From Roseomonas sp. HF4 (GTDB lineage Bacteria; Pseudomonadota; Alphaproteobacteria; Acetobacterales; Acetobacteraceae): 64,000 bases of DNA. The notes beneath the pieces are model-generated. The model had not been told where the DNA came from. It saw only the letters and a list, made by a program, of their open reading frames with translations, and searched no databases. The translations under genes and the position numbers were made by a program. Shown one piece after another: positions 1 through 9,391 of the stretch (its first letter is position 1; each line of letters begins with the position of its first letter). The stretch covers positions 1-64,000 of the forward strand of contig NZ_STGD01000017.1 in the NCBI RefSeq assembly GCF_005222755.1, written 5' to 3'.

Positions 1-1
1 C

Positions 2-79
2 CCGACCAGGCGCCATTCGTCCCTCGGCTACCTCTCGCCCATCGAATTCGAAGCAAGGAAGATGCTCATGAAGGACTGA
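2..79 (+). CDS. IS3-family transposase OrfB, C-terminal end (partial at window edge)
   Basis: The first 25 codons read RRHSSLGYLSPIEFEARKM near the start and stop at TGA 77-79. The motif RRHSSLGYLSPIEFE is the classic C-terminal tail of IS3-family OrfB (DDE integrase-type) transposases. The rest of the gene lies outside the window. Shortly after the stop, around 100-118, a stretch containing CCACAGAACCGGGGCAACTT resembles the terminal sequences of this IS group and is probably the right end of the element. This copy may be intact upstream; that cannot be judged here. Confidence 0.85.
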   Translation, partial: PTRRHSSLGYLSPIEFEARKMLMKD

Positions 80-443
80 CCACTGCCCGCAGACCGTCCA
101 CAGAACCGGGGCAACTTCACCCCGACCGTCCGCCGGGACACCAGTCTCCACCGTAGCGATACTGATCGGGCCCGCCATGCGCTTCGCGCTGTTACAATTC
201 TACCTGTAGCGGCGCGGAATCCGCATCCGATAGAGTCTTCCCACGGTGAAGGAGTACGAGCGCAGCCCTCGCACCGCAGGCGCCCGGAGCCCACGGCCCG
301 GGCGCTTTGCGTTGATGGGGTGAGCGCGATGGCGAGGCTCAGCATGCTGCCATCCCGCATCGCACGCCACGACACGCGCACCGTGCTGCCGCCGCCGAAG
401 CAGCCTGACCCGCACTACGGTTCCACCGACCATCGCAACTGGC
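80..443. other. Non-coding IS-flanking sequence
   Basis: No gene I can defend lies between the IS3 end and the next transposase fragment. The sequence after about 100 carries what looks like an IS terminus. The end of the stretch (about 370-443) seems to be the frameshifted upstream part of the IS3-type transposase fragment that becomes readable at 444. Open frames here have no recognisable protein content. Confidence 0.4.
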
Positions 444-725
444 GTGCGGCCGGAGCGGCCGAACCACGTCTGGGCCTACGGCTTCGTTGAGGACCGGACC
501 CGGGAGGGGCGGAAGTTCCGGATGCTGTGCGTGGTGGACGAGTTCACGCGTGAGGCGCTGGCGATCAGGGTGGCGCGCCGGCTGAGCTCGTCTGAGGTGA
601 TCGACGTGCTGGCGGACCTGTTTCTCGCGCACGGCACGCCTGTGCACATCCGCTCGGACCAGGGGCCGGAGTTCATCGCCGAGGCGGTGAAGACGTGGAT
701 CGCCAGCGTGGGTGCTTCGAACCTC
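444..725 (+). pseudogene. IS3-type transposase OrfB, internal fragment
   Basis: The translated stretch contains RPERPNHVWAYGFVEDRT, a VVDEFTREALAIRV segment and HIRSDQGPEFIAEAV, which are the integrase-core landmarks of IS3-family OrfB. The N-terminal HTH part is missing, and homology ends abruptly near 720 just after WIASVGA, before the third (Glu) catalytic residue. At the usual first catalytic Asp (normally YDFV in this subgroup, from memory) this copy has YGFV. The GTG at 444 is only where the frame opens, not a real start. It is a dead fragment fused at its 3' end to an IS256-type transposase tail. Confidence 0.75.
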
Positions 726-1167
726 ACCTGCCCGAAATCCGTACTGTGCCTCGGCGCGCCACGGGACCAACCGCGCCGAAGCGATCAAGCGCCTGGTCGT
801 GGCCGATGCCGAAGGCGCAAAGCGCCACTGGCGCACCGTCGCGGACCAGCTCCGCCACAGGGTGCCCAAGCTCGCCGCACTGATGGACGCCGCCGAGGAC
901 GACGTGCTGGCGTTCATGGCGTTCCCCAGGGAGCACCGCGCCAAGATCCACTCTACGAACCCGCTGGAACGGGTGAACGGGGAAATCAAGCGCCGCAGCG
1001 ACGTGGTCGGCATCTTTCCCAACAAGGCCGCCGTCACCCGCCTCGTCGGCGCCATTCTCCTCGAGCAGAACGACGAATGGGCGGTGCAGCGCCGCTACAT
1101 GAGCCTTGAGACGCTCGCGCCGATCAGCGATGCTCCCAATGTCAGCCTGCCCGCGGTGGCAGACTGA
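726..1167 (+). pseudogene. IS256 (mutator)-family transposase, C-terminal fragment
   Basis: From about 755 the frame that stops at 1167 reads NRAEAIKRLVVADAEGAK, then AFPREHRAKIHSTNPLERVN, EIKRRSDVVGIFPNKAAV and LEQNDEWAVQRRYMS. These are signature C-terminal motifs of IS256/mutator transposases, including NPLER and the Glu-containing EIKRR region. About 150 residues remain of a protein that is normally near 400, so the N-terminal two thirds, with the first catalytic Asp residues, are gone. The upstream boundary coincides with the truncation of the IS3 fragment, so one element inserted into or recombined with the other. The sequence after the stop (about 1198-1235) is probably the IS256 end. 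Confidence 0.8.
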
Positions 1168-1259
1168 CCGCGGCTCATACCCGCCAGGAGACCAGGGCGC
1201 TCCTACACCACGGTAAGGAACACGACCGCTACGCTTCACCGAATGTCAGGGGACGGCGC

Positions 1260-1640
1260 ATGAAACGAACGATTCCTGCCGCTCTGATCGCCATCTTGGC
1301 GACCACTGCATTCGCAGGCGAGCCGTTCACCGGCACGCACACCTATCGGTTCGACCAGCAGACTTGGTCGCCGATGCCCGATGCCGGATGGCGGACAGTC
1401 ACGATGGTGGGCGATTTTACGCCAGTTTCCGGCCCGATTATCGCCAGCAGGATCGAGTGCCGGGGCGCCAACTTCTGGAACGGTCCGATCCGCGAAGCGG
1501 ACGGGGTCTGCGTGCTCGGCGAGGGTCGCGACACCTGGATGCTGCGCTACCGCATGACGCGAACGGACGTCGCCAGCCAGACGATCGATCCATTCCGGCG
1601 AAGCGGCGAGTGGACGGTCGTGGGGGGCACCGCGACGGCG
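1260..1640 (+). pseudogene. Secreted hypothetical protein, 3' end replaced by IS21 sequence
   Basis: ATG 1260 opens a frame with a clear Sec signal peptide (MKRTIPAALIAILATTAFAG). About 105 residues follow, including IECRGANFWNGPIREADGVC with two cysteines. Recognisable sequence stops at GEWTVVGGT. The next bases belong in another frame to IstB of IS21, so the natural C-terminus has been lost; the current frame ends at 1685 within IS DNA. Families with this ending often continue GGTGRFAG, so the break probably removed only a short tail. Function unknown; the product would be periplasmic. Confidence 0.55.
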
Positions 1641-2362
1641 TCGATCATCCGCGCTACCTGCTGCGGCTGCTCGAACTGGAGTTGATCGACCGCGAACGGC
1701 GCCTGGTCGAGCGGCGGATCCGCCAGGCGCGGTTCCCGGCGACCAAGAGCCTGGACAGCTTCGTGTTCACCGCCATCCCCAGCCTCAACAAGATGCTGGT
1801 CCTCGAGCTGGCGCGCTGCGAGTACATCCTGCGGCGCGAGAACATCATCGCGCTCGGCAACAGCGGCACCGGCAAGAGCCACGTCGCGCTCGGCCTCGGC
1901 CTGGCCGCGTGCCAGCGGGGGTTCAGCGTCGTGTTCACCACGGCGGCTCAGCTGGTACACCAGCTGATGGAAGCGCGTGACGAGAAGCGCCTGCTGCGGT
2001 TGCAGCGGGAGCTGCAGGCGGCGAAGCTGCTGATCATCGACGAGCTTGGCTATGTGCCGCTGTCGCCGATCGGGGCGGAGCTGCTGTTCGAGGTGTTCAG
2101 CCAGCGCTACGAACACGGCTCCACCATCGTCACCTCGAACCTGCCGTTCGAGGAATGGACCGCGGTGCTCGGCTCGGAACGCCTCACCGGCGCCCTGCTC
2201 GACCGGCTCACCCATCATGTCCATATCCTGACCATGAACGGCGTGAGCTACCGCCTGGCTCAATCCACCGCCCGGCGACGCCCCTCGACAAAGGCAGCGC
2301 CAGCCGACCCCGCTGCAAACGAGCAGATCGACCAGGATACAGGCGAGATCCTGCAGGACTGA
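1631..2362 (+). pseudogene. istB: IS21-family helper ATPase IstB, N-terminally truncated
   Basis: The sequence begins in mid-protein with DGVDHPRYLLRLLELELIDR and runs to a natural stop at 2362. It carries Walker A GNSGTGKSH and Walker B LLIIDELGY, the hallmarks of the IstB AAA+ ATPase that partners the IS21 transposase IstA. Roughly the first 20-25 residues and the whole istA gene are absent. The frame stays open upstream to 1364 by chance, antiphase to the truncated secreted-protein gene, so no authentic start exists. It is part of a string of IS remnants between 1 and 2750. Confidence 0.88.
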
Positions 2363-2381
2363 CCACCAAGGAAACCAGCCG

Positions 2382-2421
2382 CAGACTTGGCCGGCCCCCG
2401 ATCGGGGGCCGGCCAAGTCTG
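2382..2421. repeat. Perfect 40-bp palindrome after istB
   Basis: A perfect inverted repeat is centred at 2401/2402, with arms that begin CAGACTTGGCCGGCCCCCGA and continue as the exact reverse complement with no loop. It lies 20 bases after the istB stop. Such a structure could fold as a very stable hairpin, but it has no downstream T-run, so a terminator role is not clear. It could equally mark the junction between the IS21 remnant and the recombinase remnant. Confidence 0.8.
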
Positions 2422-2495
2422 ATGCCGCCATGTCGCCAGTGGCCTTGTTTTACGCCGCCGCGCTGGCCTGGTTTTGCTCCGCCGTTGACACCAGG

Positions 2496-2735
2496 CGGGT
2501 TGCCGCGCTGCGACAGGCCATCGAGGGCGGCGACGCGCCGGAGGTGCTGGAGGCAGCACGTGCGCTGATCGACAAGGTGGTCATCAGCCCCGGCAAGGAC
2601 CCCGATGATCCGTCGGAGATCGAACTCGTCGGCCACCTCATGGCCATGCTCAAGGCCGGTGGCGCCTTTCCCGGCCGCGAGGATGCCACCGCGACCCGGC
2701 TCGTGACAGGCGTGGCCTCAGGTTCGACAAAGGAG
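2496..2735 (+). pseudogene. Large serine recombinase, C-terminal fragment
   Basis: The frame reads RVAALRQAIEGGDAPEVLEA, then RALIDKVVISPGKDPDDPSE and IELVGHLMAMLKAGGA. This matches the C-terminal tail of resolvase/invertase-type large serine recombinases. Neither the catalytic Ser domain nor the recombinase domain is present, and no native stop is seen before the frame runs antisense through the neighbouring transporter gene. It is a remnant of about 65-80 residues, probably from a lost phage or integrative element. Confidence 0.6.
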
Positions 2736-2740
2736 GGTAT

Positions 2741-2771
2741 GGGGGAGGTTCCCCTCCCCCGACCTTCCTCA
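2741..2771. repeat. GC-rich hairpin repeat, short copy
   Basis: GGGGGAGGTTCCCCTCCCCC followed by GACCTTCCTCAC resembles the G-run/C-run hairpins at 41385-41440 and 62552-62677. It sits at the 3' end of the MFS gene and could form a stem of about 8 bp. Resemblance is by eye over about 30 bases only. Confidence 0.45.
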
Positions 2772-4118
2772 CCCCCGTCCGCGCAGCAGCGGCAGCGCCA
2801 GCAGCGGCAGTGCGCCCGCCACCAGGAACACCCGGCGGAAGGCGCCGAGGAAGGCCGCGTCCGGCGCCGCGCCGGCGCCCAGCAGCGCGGCCTCCGTCGC
2901 GCCGAACAGCAGCGTCAGCAGCGAGGCCGCCAACACCACGCCCAGGGTGCGCGTCAGCATGGTCAGGCTGCCCGCGACGCCGCGGTCCTCCCGTCGCATC
3001 GTCCCCGTCACGACGTCCGTATAGGCCAGCGTGAACAGCCCCGTGCCGATGCCCTGCACCGCCAGCGCCACGGCGAGCAGCGCGACCGGCGTCCCCACGC
3101 CCCAGCCCGCGACGCCGAGCAGCCCTGCCGCGGTCAGCACCGCTGCCGCCCGCACCACCGCGCGCGCGCCGAAGCGCCCGACCGCCCGCCCACCGAGCGC
3201 CGCCCCCGCCATCGCGCCGCCATGGCTCGCCGCCAGGAGCAGGCCGAGGCCGAGCGCCGGCAGCCCCGCGATGCGCGCCAGGTAGAAGGGCCCGACCAGC
3301 ATCACCGCGAAGGCCGCGAAGCTCACCATGGTGCTCGCAAGGTTGAGCGCCGCGAAGCCCGGGCGCCGAAACAGCCCGAGGTCGATGATGGGCCGCGCCG
3401 CGCGTGCGCTCCGCCAGGCGAAGCCGAGCGAACACGCCGCGGCGGCGGCGAACAGGCCGAGCGCGATCGGCGCCGGCGCCCGGTTCACCGCGAGCAGCAG
3501 CAGCGCGACGGCCGCGACCAGCAGCGCCGCGCCGGCGGCATCGAAGGGCTCGCGCGCCGGGGCCGCGGGCGGGTCCGCCAGGCGCCGCGCCAGCACCAGC
3601 GCCAGCAGCGCGAGCGGGGCCCGGAACCAATAGACGCCCTGCCAGCCGAAGGCACCCACCAGCACGCCACCCATCAGGGGCCCGGCGGCGGCGGCGGCCG
3701 CGAAGCCGGTCGCATAGGCCGCCAGCGCGCGGGTGCGGAGCGATTCCTCGAACATGTTGGCCGCCAGCGCCGGGCCGCAGCCGATGACGAGCGCGGCGCC
3801 GATCCCCTGCAGCACGCGTGCGCCGAGCAGCGCCCCGTAGCCCGGCGCCAGCGCGCAGAACACGAAGGCCGCCGCCGACCACGCCAGCCCCAGCCGGAAC
3901 ACGCGCAGGTGGCCGAAGATGTCACCGATCCGCCCGACCGCCAGCATCAGGCTGCCATAGGTCAGCACGTAGCAGATCACGACCCACTGGATCGCCGGCA
4001 CCTCGAGCCCGAAGGCGGCGGCGATCGACGGGAAGGCGACGTTCACCGCGCCGTCCAGCGGCACGATCGCGGTGCCGAGGAAGATCGGCGCCAGCTTGAG
4101 GAGCCCGTGCCGCCCCAT
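2769..4118 (-). CDS. MFS drug/metabolite transporter (DHA-type)
   Basis: The product is a 449-residue integral membrane protein of the major facilitator superfamily. After the start MGRHGLLKLAPIFLG come about 12-14 hydrophobic helices. The motif A-like segment MLAVGRIGDIFGHLRVF lies between helices 2 and 3, and GARVLQGIGAALVIG looks like the start of a motif C region. Families of this pattern (EmrB/QacA-like) export drugs or small metabolites by proton antiport; the substrate cannot be read from sequence. The open frame extends 47 codons further upstream without membrane features, so ATG 4118 is the more likely start. It stands alone between IS remnants and the FKBP gene. It has no visible partner (no EmrA-like adaptor), so it probably works as a single-component inner-membrane pump. 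Confidence 0.85.
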   Translation of the reverse strand: MGRHGLLKLAPIFLGTAIVPLDGAVNVAFPSIAAAFGLEVPAIQWVVICYVLTYGSLMLAVGRIGDIFGHLRVFRLGLAWSAAAFVFCALAPGYGALLGARVLQGIGAALVIGCGPALAANMFEESLRTRALAAYATGFAAAAAAGPLMGGVLVGAFGWQGVYWFRAPLALLALVLARRLADPPAAPAREPFDAAGAALLVAAVALLLLAVNRAPAPIALGLFAAAAACSLGFAWRSARAARPIIDLGLFRRPGFAALNLASTMVSFAAFAVMLVGPFYLARIAGLPALGLGLLLAASHGGAMAGAALGGRAVGRFGARAVVRAAAVLTAAGLLGVAGWGVGTPVALLAVALAVQGIGTGLFTLAYTDVVTGTMRREDRGVAGSLTMLTRTLGVVLAASLLTLLFGATEAALLGAGAAPDAAFLGAFRRVFLVAGALPLLALPLLRGRG

Positions 4119-4215
4119 GGCGCGCCTAGGGCGGGCCGCATACGGCTGGACCCAGCCGCATGCGTGAAGATGCGCGCGCAACGGCGCGTGAGCGGCTTCC
4201 GGGCATGGAAACCGC

Positions 4216-4548
4216 TCAGCCGACGGCGAGCAGCTCCACCTCGAAGACCAGCGTCGCATTGGGCGGGATGACGCCGCCCGCGCCGCGCGCGCCGTAGCCC
4301 TGCTCGGGCGGGATCACGAGCGTCCGGTGGCCGCCGACCTTCATGCCGGCGAAGCCGTTGTCCCAGCCCTGGATCACGTGCCCGGCGCCGAGCTCGAAGG
4401 TGAAGGGGTCGCCGCGGTCGCGGGAGCTGTCGAACTTCCGCCCCTTGTTGTCCGGCGCGCCTTCATCGAACAGCCAGCCCGTGTAGTGCACGGTGATGAC
4501 CTGCCCGGGCACGGCCTCCGCGCCGGTGCCGATCGTCGTGTCCGTCAT
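4216..4548 (-). CDS. FKBP-type peptidyl-prolyl cis-trans isomerase
   Basis: The 110-residue single-domain protein carries [43 protein letters not shown] and [20 protein letters not shown], which cover the FKBP fold and its active-site residues (Tyr, Asp, Phe, Trp). It accelerates proline isomerisation during protein folding. No signal peptide is seen, so it is probably cytoplasmic. Two in-frame ATGs lie 6 bases apart (4554 and 4548); a GGAGG sits 6 bases before the 4548 codon but abuts the first one, which favours 4548. The upstream frame extension is a shadow in high-GC DNA. It lies just downstream of the glycogen operon on the same strand and could be its last gene, with a gap of about 80 bases. 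Confidence 0.92.
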   Translation of the reverse strand: MTDTTIGTGAEAVPGQVITVHYTGWLFDEGAPDNKGRKFDSSRDRGDPFTFELGAGHVIQGWDNGFAGMKVGGHRTLVIPPEQGYGARGAGGVIPPNATLVFEVELLAVG

Positions 4549-4627
4549 GGTCATCCTCCGTGCCTGGGGCGCGGCGCGCGGCCGCTTCGGGGCATCCCGT
4601 ACACGCTGCGCGCCGCGCGTGCCAGGG

Positions 4628-6607
4628 TCAGGGGGCCGATCGCGGCGCCTCGACGAACCAGGCGACGGCGCGGGGCGCGAGCGACATGTCGCCCGAGACG
4701 GCGCCCTCGCGCGCGGGGTCGCCGCTGTCGGCGAGGATGCGCCAGCCATGCCCGGCCCGCGGCGGCGGCAGTGCGATCCGCGCCGCGGCCGCGCCGCGAT
4801 GGACCACGACCAGCACGCGGTCGCCGCCGGCCTGGAGCAGCATCGCGACACTCGCCGCGCCAGGGTCGGTCCAGTCCGCATCCGTCATCGGCGCACCGTC
4901 GAGGCGCAGCCAGCGCAGATCCGCCTCGCCTGCCGCATCGGGGGCGCCGGTCAGCGGCGCAGCGCCATGAAGGGCCGGGTGCGCGCGCCGCGCGGCCACC
5001 AGCCGCGCCGTGAAGTCCAGCAGCGCCGCATCCGCATGCTGCCAGTCGAACCAGGACAACGCGCTGTCCTGGCACCAGGCATTGTTGTTGCCGTCCTGGC
5101 TGCGGCCCGCCTCGTCGCCCATGTTCAGCATCGGCGTGCCGCGCGCGGCGAGCAGCGTCGCCAGCAGCGCCCGCACGTCGCCCGCGCGCAGCGCCAGGAT
5201 CGCCGGGTCGTCCGTCGCGCCCTCGACGCCGTGGTTCCAGGAATTGTTGTCCCCGGCCCCGTCGCGCCCGTCCTCCCCATTCGCGCCGTTGCGCTTGCCG
5301 TGATGGCTGACCAGGTCGGCCAGGGTGAAGCCGTCATGCGCGGCCACGAAGTTCACGCTGTCCGTCGCCGGGCGCGGGCCGAAGATGTCGCGCGAGCCCG
5401 CGATGCGCGTCGCGAATTCCCCGAGGCTGCCCGCATCGCCGCGCCAGAAGCGCCGCACGCCGTCACGGAAGCGGTCGTTCCATTCGCCCCAGCCCGGCGC
5501 GAAGGCGCCCAGCCGGTGCCCGCCCATGCCCACGTCCCAGGGCTCGGCGATGATCCAGCGGTCGCGCAGCAGCGGGTCCTGGCGCATCGCCTGCAGCAGC
5601 GGCGCATCGGCGTCGAAGCCGTCGTCCCGTCGGCCGAGGGTGGTCGCGAGGTCGAGCCTGAGCCCCGCCAGCCCCGCCTGCCCCACCCAGTGCCGCATCG
5701 CATCCATGGCGAGCCTGAGCGGCCAGTGGCGGTCGAGCGCCAGCGTATTGCCGCAGCCCGCGTCGTTCGCGTAGGCGCGCTCCGCGCCGCGATACCAGGC
5801 CATGTCGCCGAGACCCCGCAGCGACAGCGTCGGCCCCGCCGCGTCGCCCTCCCCCGAATGGTTCAGCACGACGTCGAGAATGACGCCGATGCCGGCCTCG
5901 GCCAGGGCGGCGACGGCGGCGCGCACCTCGGCCATGCCGCCGGGGGCGAGCCGCGGGTCGGGCGCCAGCCAGCCGACGGGATTGTAGCCCCAGTAGTTGG
6001 ACAGCCCGCGCGGCGGCAGCATCGGCTCATCGACCCAGGCCGCGGCGGGCAGGAGCTCGACATGCGTGACGCCAAGGCGCGTCAGATGCGCGATGGCGGC
6101 CCGGTGGCCGAGCGCCGCGAAGGTGCCGCGGATCGCCTCGGGAATGTCGGGATGGGCGCGCGTGAAGCCGCGCACATGCATCTCGTAGATCACGCGCGCG
6201 GCGGACGCGGCGGGCGGCGGCGGCGCGGGCGGCAGCGGCCGCGTCAGCACCGCCTTCGGCATGGCGGCCGCGCTGTCGGCGCCGGGCGCGAACATCGACG
6301 CGTCCAGCGCGAAGGGCCGGTCGATCTCCCGCGCCCAGGGGTCGAGCAGCAGCTTCGCCGCATCGAAGCGCGGCCCCGCGCCCTGCGCGCGCAGGCCGTA
6401 GCGGGCGCCCTCGGGCACGCCGCACACCAGGCCGTGGAACACGTCGCCCGTGCGGCCCGGCAGGCGATGGCGCGCGACCTCCCGCGTGCCGGTGGTGTCG
6501 AACAGGCAGAACTCGACGGCATCCGCGCCCGGTGCCGGGATCGCGACCTGCGCGCCCCCGGCCGCCGTCAGGTGGACGCCGAGCGGTTCCGCTGCGCCGT
6601 CACGCAT
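4628..6607 (-). CDS. glgX: Glycogen debranching enzyme GlgX
   Basis: This 659-residue GH13 alpha-amylase-family enzyme hydrolyses the alpha-1,6 branch stubs left on glycogen after phosphorylase action. The four GH13 regions are visible: [11 protein letters not shown] (region I), [11 protein letters not shown] with the nucleophile Asp (II), [10 protein letters not shown] with the acid/base Glu (III), and [10 protein letters not shown] (IV). The N-terminal part has a CBM48-like beta domain ([19 protein letters not shown]). Length fits GlgX/TreX proteins. Its start at 6607 overlaps the end of glgA by 8 bases, which suggests translational coupling. It is the last certain gene of the leftward glg operon. 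Confidence 0.93.
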   Translation of the reverse strand: MRDGAAEPLGVHLTAAGGAQVAIPAPGADAVEFCLFDTTGTREVARHRLPGRTGDVFHGLVCGVPEGARYGLRAQGAGPRFDAAKLLLDPWAREIDRPFALDASMFAPGADSAAAMPKAVLTRPLPPAPPPPAASAARVIYEMHVRGFTRAHPDIPEAIRGTFAALGHRAAIAHLTRLGVTHVELLPAAAWVDEPMLPPRGLSNYWGYNPVGWLAPDPRLAPGGMAEVRAAVAALAEAGIGVILDVVLNHSGEGDAAGPTLSLRGLGDMAWYRGAERAYANDAGCGNTLALDRHWPLRLAMDAMRHWVGQAGLAGLRLDLATTLGRRDDGFDADAPLLQAMRQDPLLRDRWIIAEPWDVGMGGHRLGAFAPGWGEWNDRFRDGVRRFWRGDAGSLGEFATRIAGSRDIFGPRPATDSVNFVAAHDGFTLADLVSHHGKRNGANGEDGRDGAGDNNSWNHGVEGATDDPAILALRAGDVRALLATLLAARGTPMLNMGDEAGRSQDGNNNAWCQDSALSWFDWQHADAALLDFTARLVAARRAHPALHGAAPLTGAPDAAGEADLRWLRLDGAPMTDADWTDPGAASVAMLLQAGGDRVLVVVHRGAAAARIALPPPRAGHGWRILADSGDPAREGAVSGDMSLAPRAVAWFVEAPRSAP

Positions 6608-8036
6608 GCCGGGCGGCGAGCCCCTTCAGGATCGCGGCGTAGCGCCCGGCGGAAGGCCCCCAGGAGACGTCGGTCGCCATCGCGCGGGCCTGCATGCCCC
6701 GCCAGGTTTCCCGGTCGCGGAACAGCGCGAGTGCGCGGCGCAGCCCCGCCGCCAAGGCATCCGCACGGCCCGGCGCCACCTGCACGCCGGTCGCGCAGCC
6801 GGCGGCCAGCGCCATGGGGCTCGCGTCGATCACCGTGTCCGCCAGCCCGCCGGTGCGCGCGACGACCGGCGGCGCGCCGTAGCGCAGCGCCGCGAGCTGC
6901 GCGAGCCCGCAGGGCTCGAAGCGCGACGGCACCACCAGCGCGTCGATGCCGCCATAGACGCGGCGCGCGAGCCCTTCGTCGAAGCCAATGAAGGCCGCCG
7001 CGCGGCCCGGATGCGCGGCCGCGAAGCGCCGGCAGGCTTCCTCGAGCGGCGCATCGCCCGAGCCGACCAGCGCGAGCTGCGCGCCCTGTTCCATCAGCAC
7101 GCCCGCCGCCTCGAGCAGCAGGTCCGCGCCCTTCTGCCAGGCGAGGCGCCCGATGAAGCCGAACAGCGGCGCGTCCGGGTCGGGCGCCAGGCCGAGCCGC
7201 GCCTGCACCGCCGCCTTGTTCGCCGCGCGCGGCGCCGTATCGGCGGACGAAAAGCGCGCCGCTAGATGCGCATCCGTGGCGGGGTCCCAATCCGCCACGT
7301 CGAGCCCGTTCAGGATGCCATGCAGGTCGCCCGCGCGGCCGCGCAGCAGGCCCTCGAGTCCCATGCCGCCGTCCTGCGTCAGGATCTCCTCCGCATAGGA
7401 TGGCGAGACGGTGTTGATGGCATCGGCGAACCAGAGCCCGGACTTCAGGAAGCCGACGCCGCCATGGTATTCGAGGCCGTCGCGCGCGAAGGCCTCCGGC
7501 GGCAGGCCCAGCGCGGGAAACAGCGTGGCCGGGAAGCGCCCCTGGAACGCCATGTTGTGGATGGTGAAGAGGCTGGGGATGCGCCGCGGCGCGAATCGCA
7601 GGTAGGCCGGCGCGAGCCCCGCCTGCCAGTCATGCGCATGCACCGCGCCGACGCCCAGCGCCGTCGCCATCGTCGCCGCCGCGCGGCCGAGTGCGGCGAA
7701 GCGCAGCCCGTTGTCGCGCCATTCGGCGCCGCCCGGCGCCAGATACGGGCCGCCCGCGCGGTCGAACAGATGCGGCGCGTCCAGCACCAGCAGGTCGAGG
7801 CCGCGATGCGTCGCCGCGAGCACCCGCGCCTGGGCGCCGAAGAAGGCGGGCAGGTCGTGCGCGACCCGCGGCCGGTCGAGCACGCGCATCACCTCCCGGT
7901 AGCCCGGGAGCAGCGTGCGGACCGCGACGCCGTGCGCCGCCAGCGCCGCCGGCAGCGCGCCGACGGCATCCGCGAGCCCGCCGGTCTTGACGAGCGGATA
8001 GGCCTCGGAGGCAACCGCGAGGACGGGCAGCGCCAT
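6600..8036 (-). CDS. glgA: Glycogen synthase (ADP-glucose type)
   Basis: This 478-residue GT5 enzyme transfers glucose from ADP-glucose to the growing alpha-1,4-glucan. It shows the N-terminal ADP-binding signature KTGGLADAVGALP at residues 17-29, an HDWQAGL segment and the C-terminal GT-B donor site with FIGRLAWQKGADLL and SRFEPCGLAQLAALRYG. Length is normal for bacterial GlgA. It starts 3 bases after the glgC stop and overlaps glgX at its end, so the three genes are clearly co-translated units. The product acts in the cytoplasm after GlgC. Confidence 0.95.
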   Translation of the reverse strand: MALPVLAVASEAYPLVKTGGLADAVGALPAALAAHGVAVRTLLPGYREVMRVLDRPRVAHDLPAFFGAQARVLAATHRGLDLLVLDAPHLFDRAGGPYLAPGGAEWRDNGLRFAALGRAAATMATALGVGAVHAHDWQAGLAPAYLRFAPRRIPSLFTIHNMAFQGRFPATLFPALGLPPEAFARDGLEYHGGVGFLKSGLWFADAINTVSPSYAEEILTQDGGMGLEGLLRGRAGDLHGILNGLDVADWDPATDAHLAARFSSADTAPRAANKAAVQARLGLAPDPDAPLFGFIGRLAWQKGADLLLEAAGVLMEQGAQLALVGSGDAPLEEACRRFAAAHPGRAAAFIGFDEGLARRVYGGIDALVVPSRFEPCGLAQLAALRYGAPPVVARTGGLADTVIDASPMALAAGCATGVQVAPGRADALAAGLRRALALFRDRETWRGMQARAMATDVSWGPSAGRYAAILKGLAARHA

Positions 8037-8039
8037 GCG

Positions 8040-9308
8040 TCAGGCGAGCCGGTCGATCATCGGCTGCGTGATGAGGCAGATGCCCTGTTCCGTGCGGCGG
8101 AAGCGCGCCGCGTCGGCCTCGGGGTCCTCGCCCACCACGAGGCCGGGCGGGATGCGCACGCCGCGGTCCACCACGACATTCGTCAGCCGCGCGCCGCGCC
8201 CGACATCGACCTGCGGCAGCACGACCGCGCCGTCCAGCGCGGCGTAGGAATGCAGGTGGGTCCCCGTCGAGAGCAGCGAATGCCGCACGAGAGCGCCCGA
8301 GACGATGCAGCCGCCCGAGACGAGGGAGGAGATCGCCTCCCCGCGCCGCCCGTCGATGTCGTGCACGAACTTGGCCGGCGGCGTCACCTCGGCATGGGTC
8401 CAGATCGGCCAGGCGTTGTCATAGAGGTCGAGGTCGGGAACGATCTCGGTCAGGTCGATGCTCGCCTGCCAATAGGCGTCGATCGTGCCGACGTCGCGCC
8501 AATAGGGCGCGCGCTCGGCGCCGGACCGGACGCAGGAGTTCTCGAAGCGGTGCGCGACGGCGCGGCCGTGGCGGACGATGTGCGGGATGAGGTCCTTGCC
8601 GAAATCGTGGCTCGACGCGGCGTCCTCGGCGTCGCGGCGAAGCTCGGCCGCGAGGAAGCGCGTGTCGAAGACGTAGATGCCCATCGACGCCAGCGCCATG
8701 TCGGGCTGCCCCGGAATGCCGGGCGGGTCGGCCGGCTTCTCCACGAAGGCCGTGATGCGGTCGGCCTCGTCCACGTGCATGACGCCGAAGCCCGTCGCCT
8801 CCATGCGCGGCACGGTGAAGCAGCCGACCGTGACGTCGGCGCCGCTGTCCACGTGCTGGGCCAGCATCTGCTCGTAGTCCATCTTGTAGATGTGGTCGCC
8901 CGCCAGAACGACCATGAAGCGCGGCGCGTAGTCCTCGATGATGTCGAGGTTCTGGAACACCGCGTCCGCCGTGCCGAGGTACCAGGAACGTTCATCCACG
9001 CGCTGGCTCGCGGGCAGGATGTCGAAGGTCTCCCGCCGTTCGGGGCGCAGGAAGTTCCAGCCGCGCTGCAGGTGGCGGATCAGGCTGTGCGCCTTGTATT
9101 GCGTCGCGACCGCGATGCGCCGGATGCCGGAATTGAGCGCGTTGGACAGCGCGAAGTCGATGATGCGCGACTTGCCGCCGAAGAAGACCGCCGGCTTGGC
9201 GCGGCGGTCGGTCAACTCCATCAGGCGCGACCCCCGCCCGCCGGCCAGCACATAGGCCATGGCGTGGCGCGCATAGGGCGGGCCGATCGCGGGGCGGTCT
9301 TGTGACAT
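8040..9308 (-). CDS. glgC: Glucose-1-phosphate adenylyltransferase
   Basis: The 422-residue enzyme makes ADP-glucose from glucose-1-phosphate and ATP, the committed and usually allosterically controlled step of glycogen synthesis. The nucleotidyltransferase signature [20 protein letters not shown] occupies about residues 23-42. The substrate-binding region includes [17 protein letters not shown], and the C-terminal left-handed beta-helix reads like [23 protein letters not shown] 9308 lies 83 bases after the glgP stop on the same strand, a gap large enough for internal signals, though no clear promoter is visible. Confidence 0.95.
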   Translation of the reverse strand: MSQDRPAIGPPYARHAMAYVLAGGRGSRLMELTDRRAKPAVFFGGKSRIIDFALSNALNSGIRRIAVATQYKAHSLIRHLQRGWNFLRPERRETFDILPASQRVDERSWYLGTADAVFQNLDIIEDYAPRFMVVLAGDHIYKMDYEQMLAQHVDSGADVTVGCFTVPRMEATGFGVMHVDEADRITAFVEKPADPPGIPGQPDMALASMGIYVFDTRFLAAELRRDAEDAASSHDFGKDLIPHIVRHGRAVAHRFENSCVRSGAERAPYWRDVGTIDAYWQASIDLTEIVPDLDLYDNAWPIWTHAEVTPPAKFVHDIDGRRGEAISSLVSGGCIVSGALVRHSLLSTGTHLHSYAALDGAVVLPQVDVGRGARLTNVVVDRGVRIPPGLVVGEDPEADAARFRRTEQGICLITQPMIDRLA

Positions 9309-9391
9309 GCGGTCCTACCTGTCGGTCCTGGCGCCATCATGCCCGGACCGGGCCGTCCGGGGAAACCCGGTCGGTCCGGCGCCCCCGGGGG

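Noticed and set aside
2430-4271. 613-residue open frame on the plus strand
   Set aside because: Only the first 100 or so codons contain recombinase-like sequence. The rest is antisense to the MFS gene with R/Q/P/H-rich composition typical of GC-rich shadows.
4493-6991. 832-residue plus-strand frame
   Set aside because: Antisense to glgX and glgA, which have all catalytic motifs; the residues are low-complexity R/A/H/Q.
7266-9305. 679-residue plus-strand frame
   Set aside because: Antisense to glgA and glgC; no recognisable motif.
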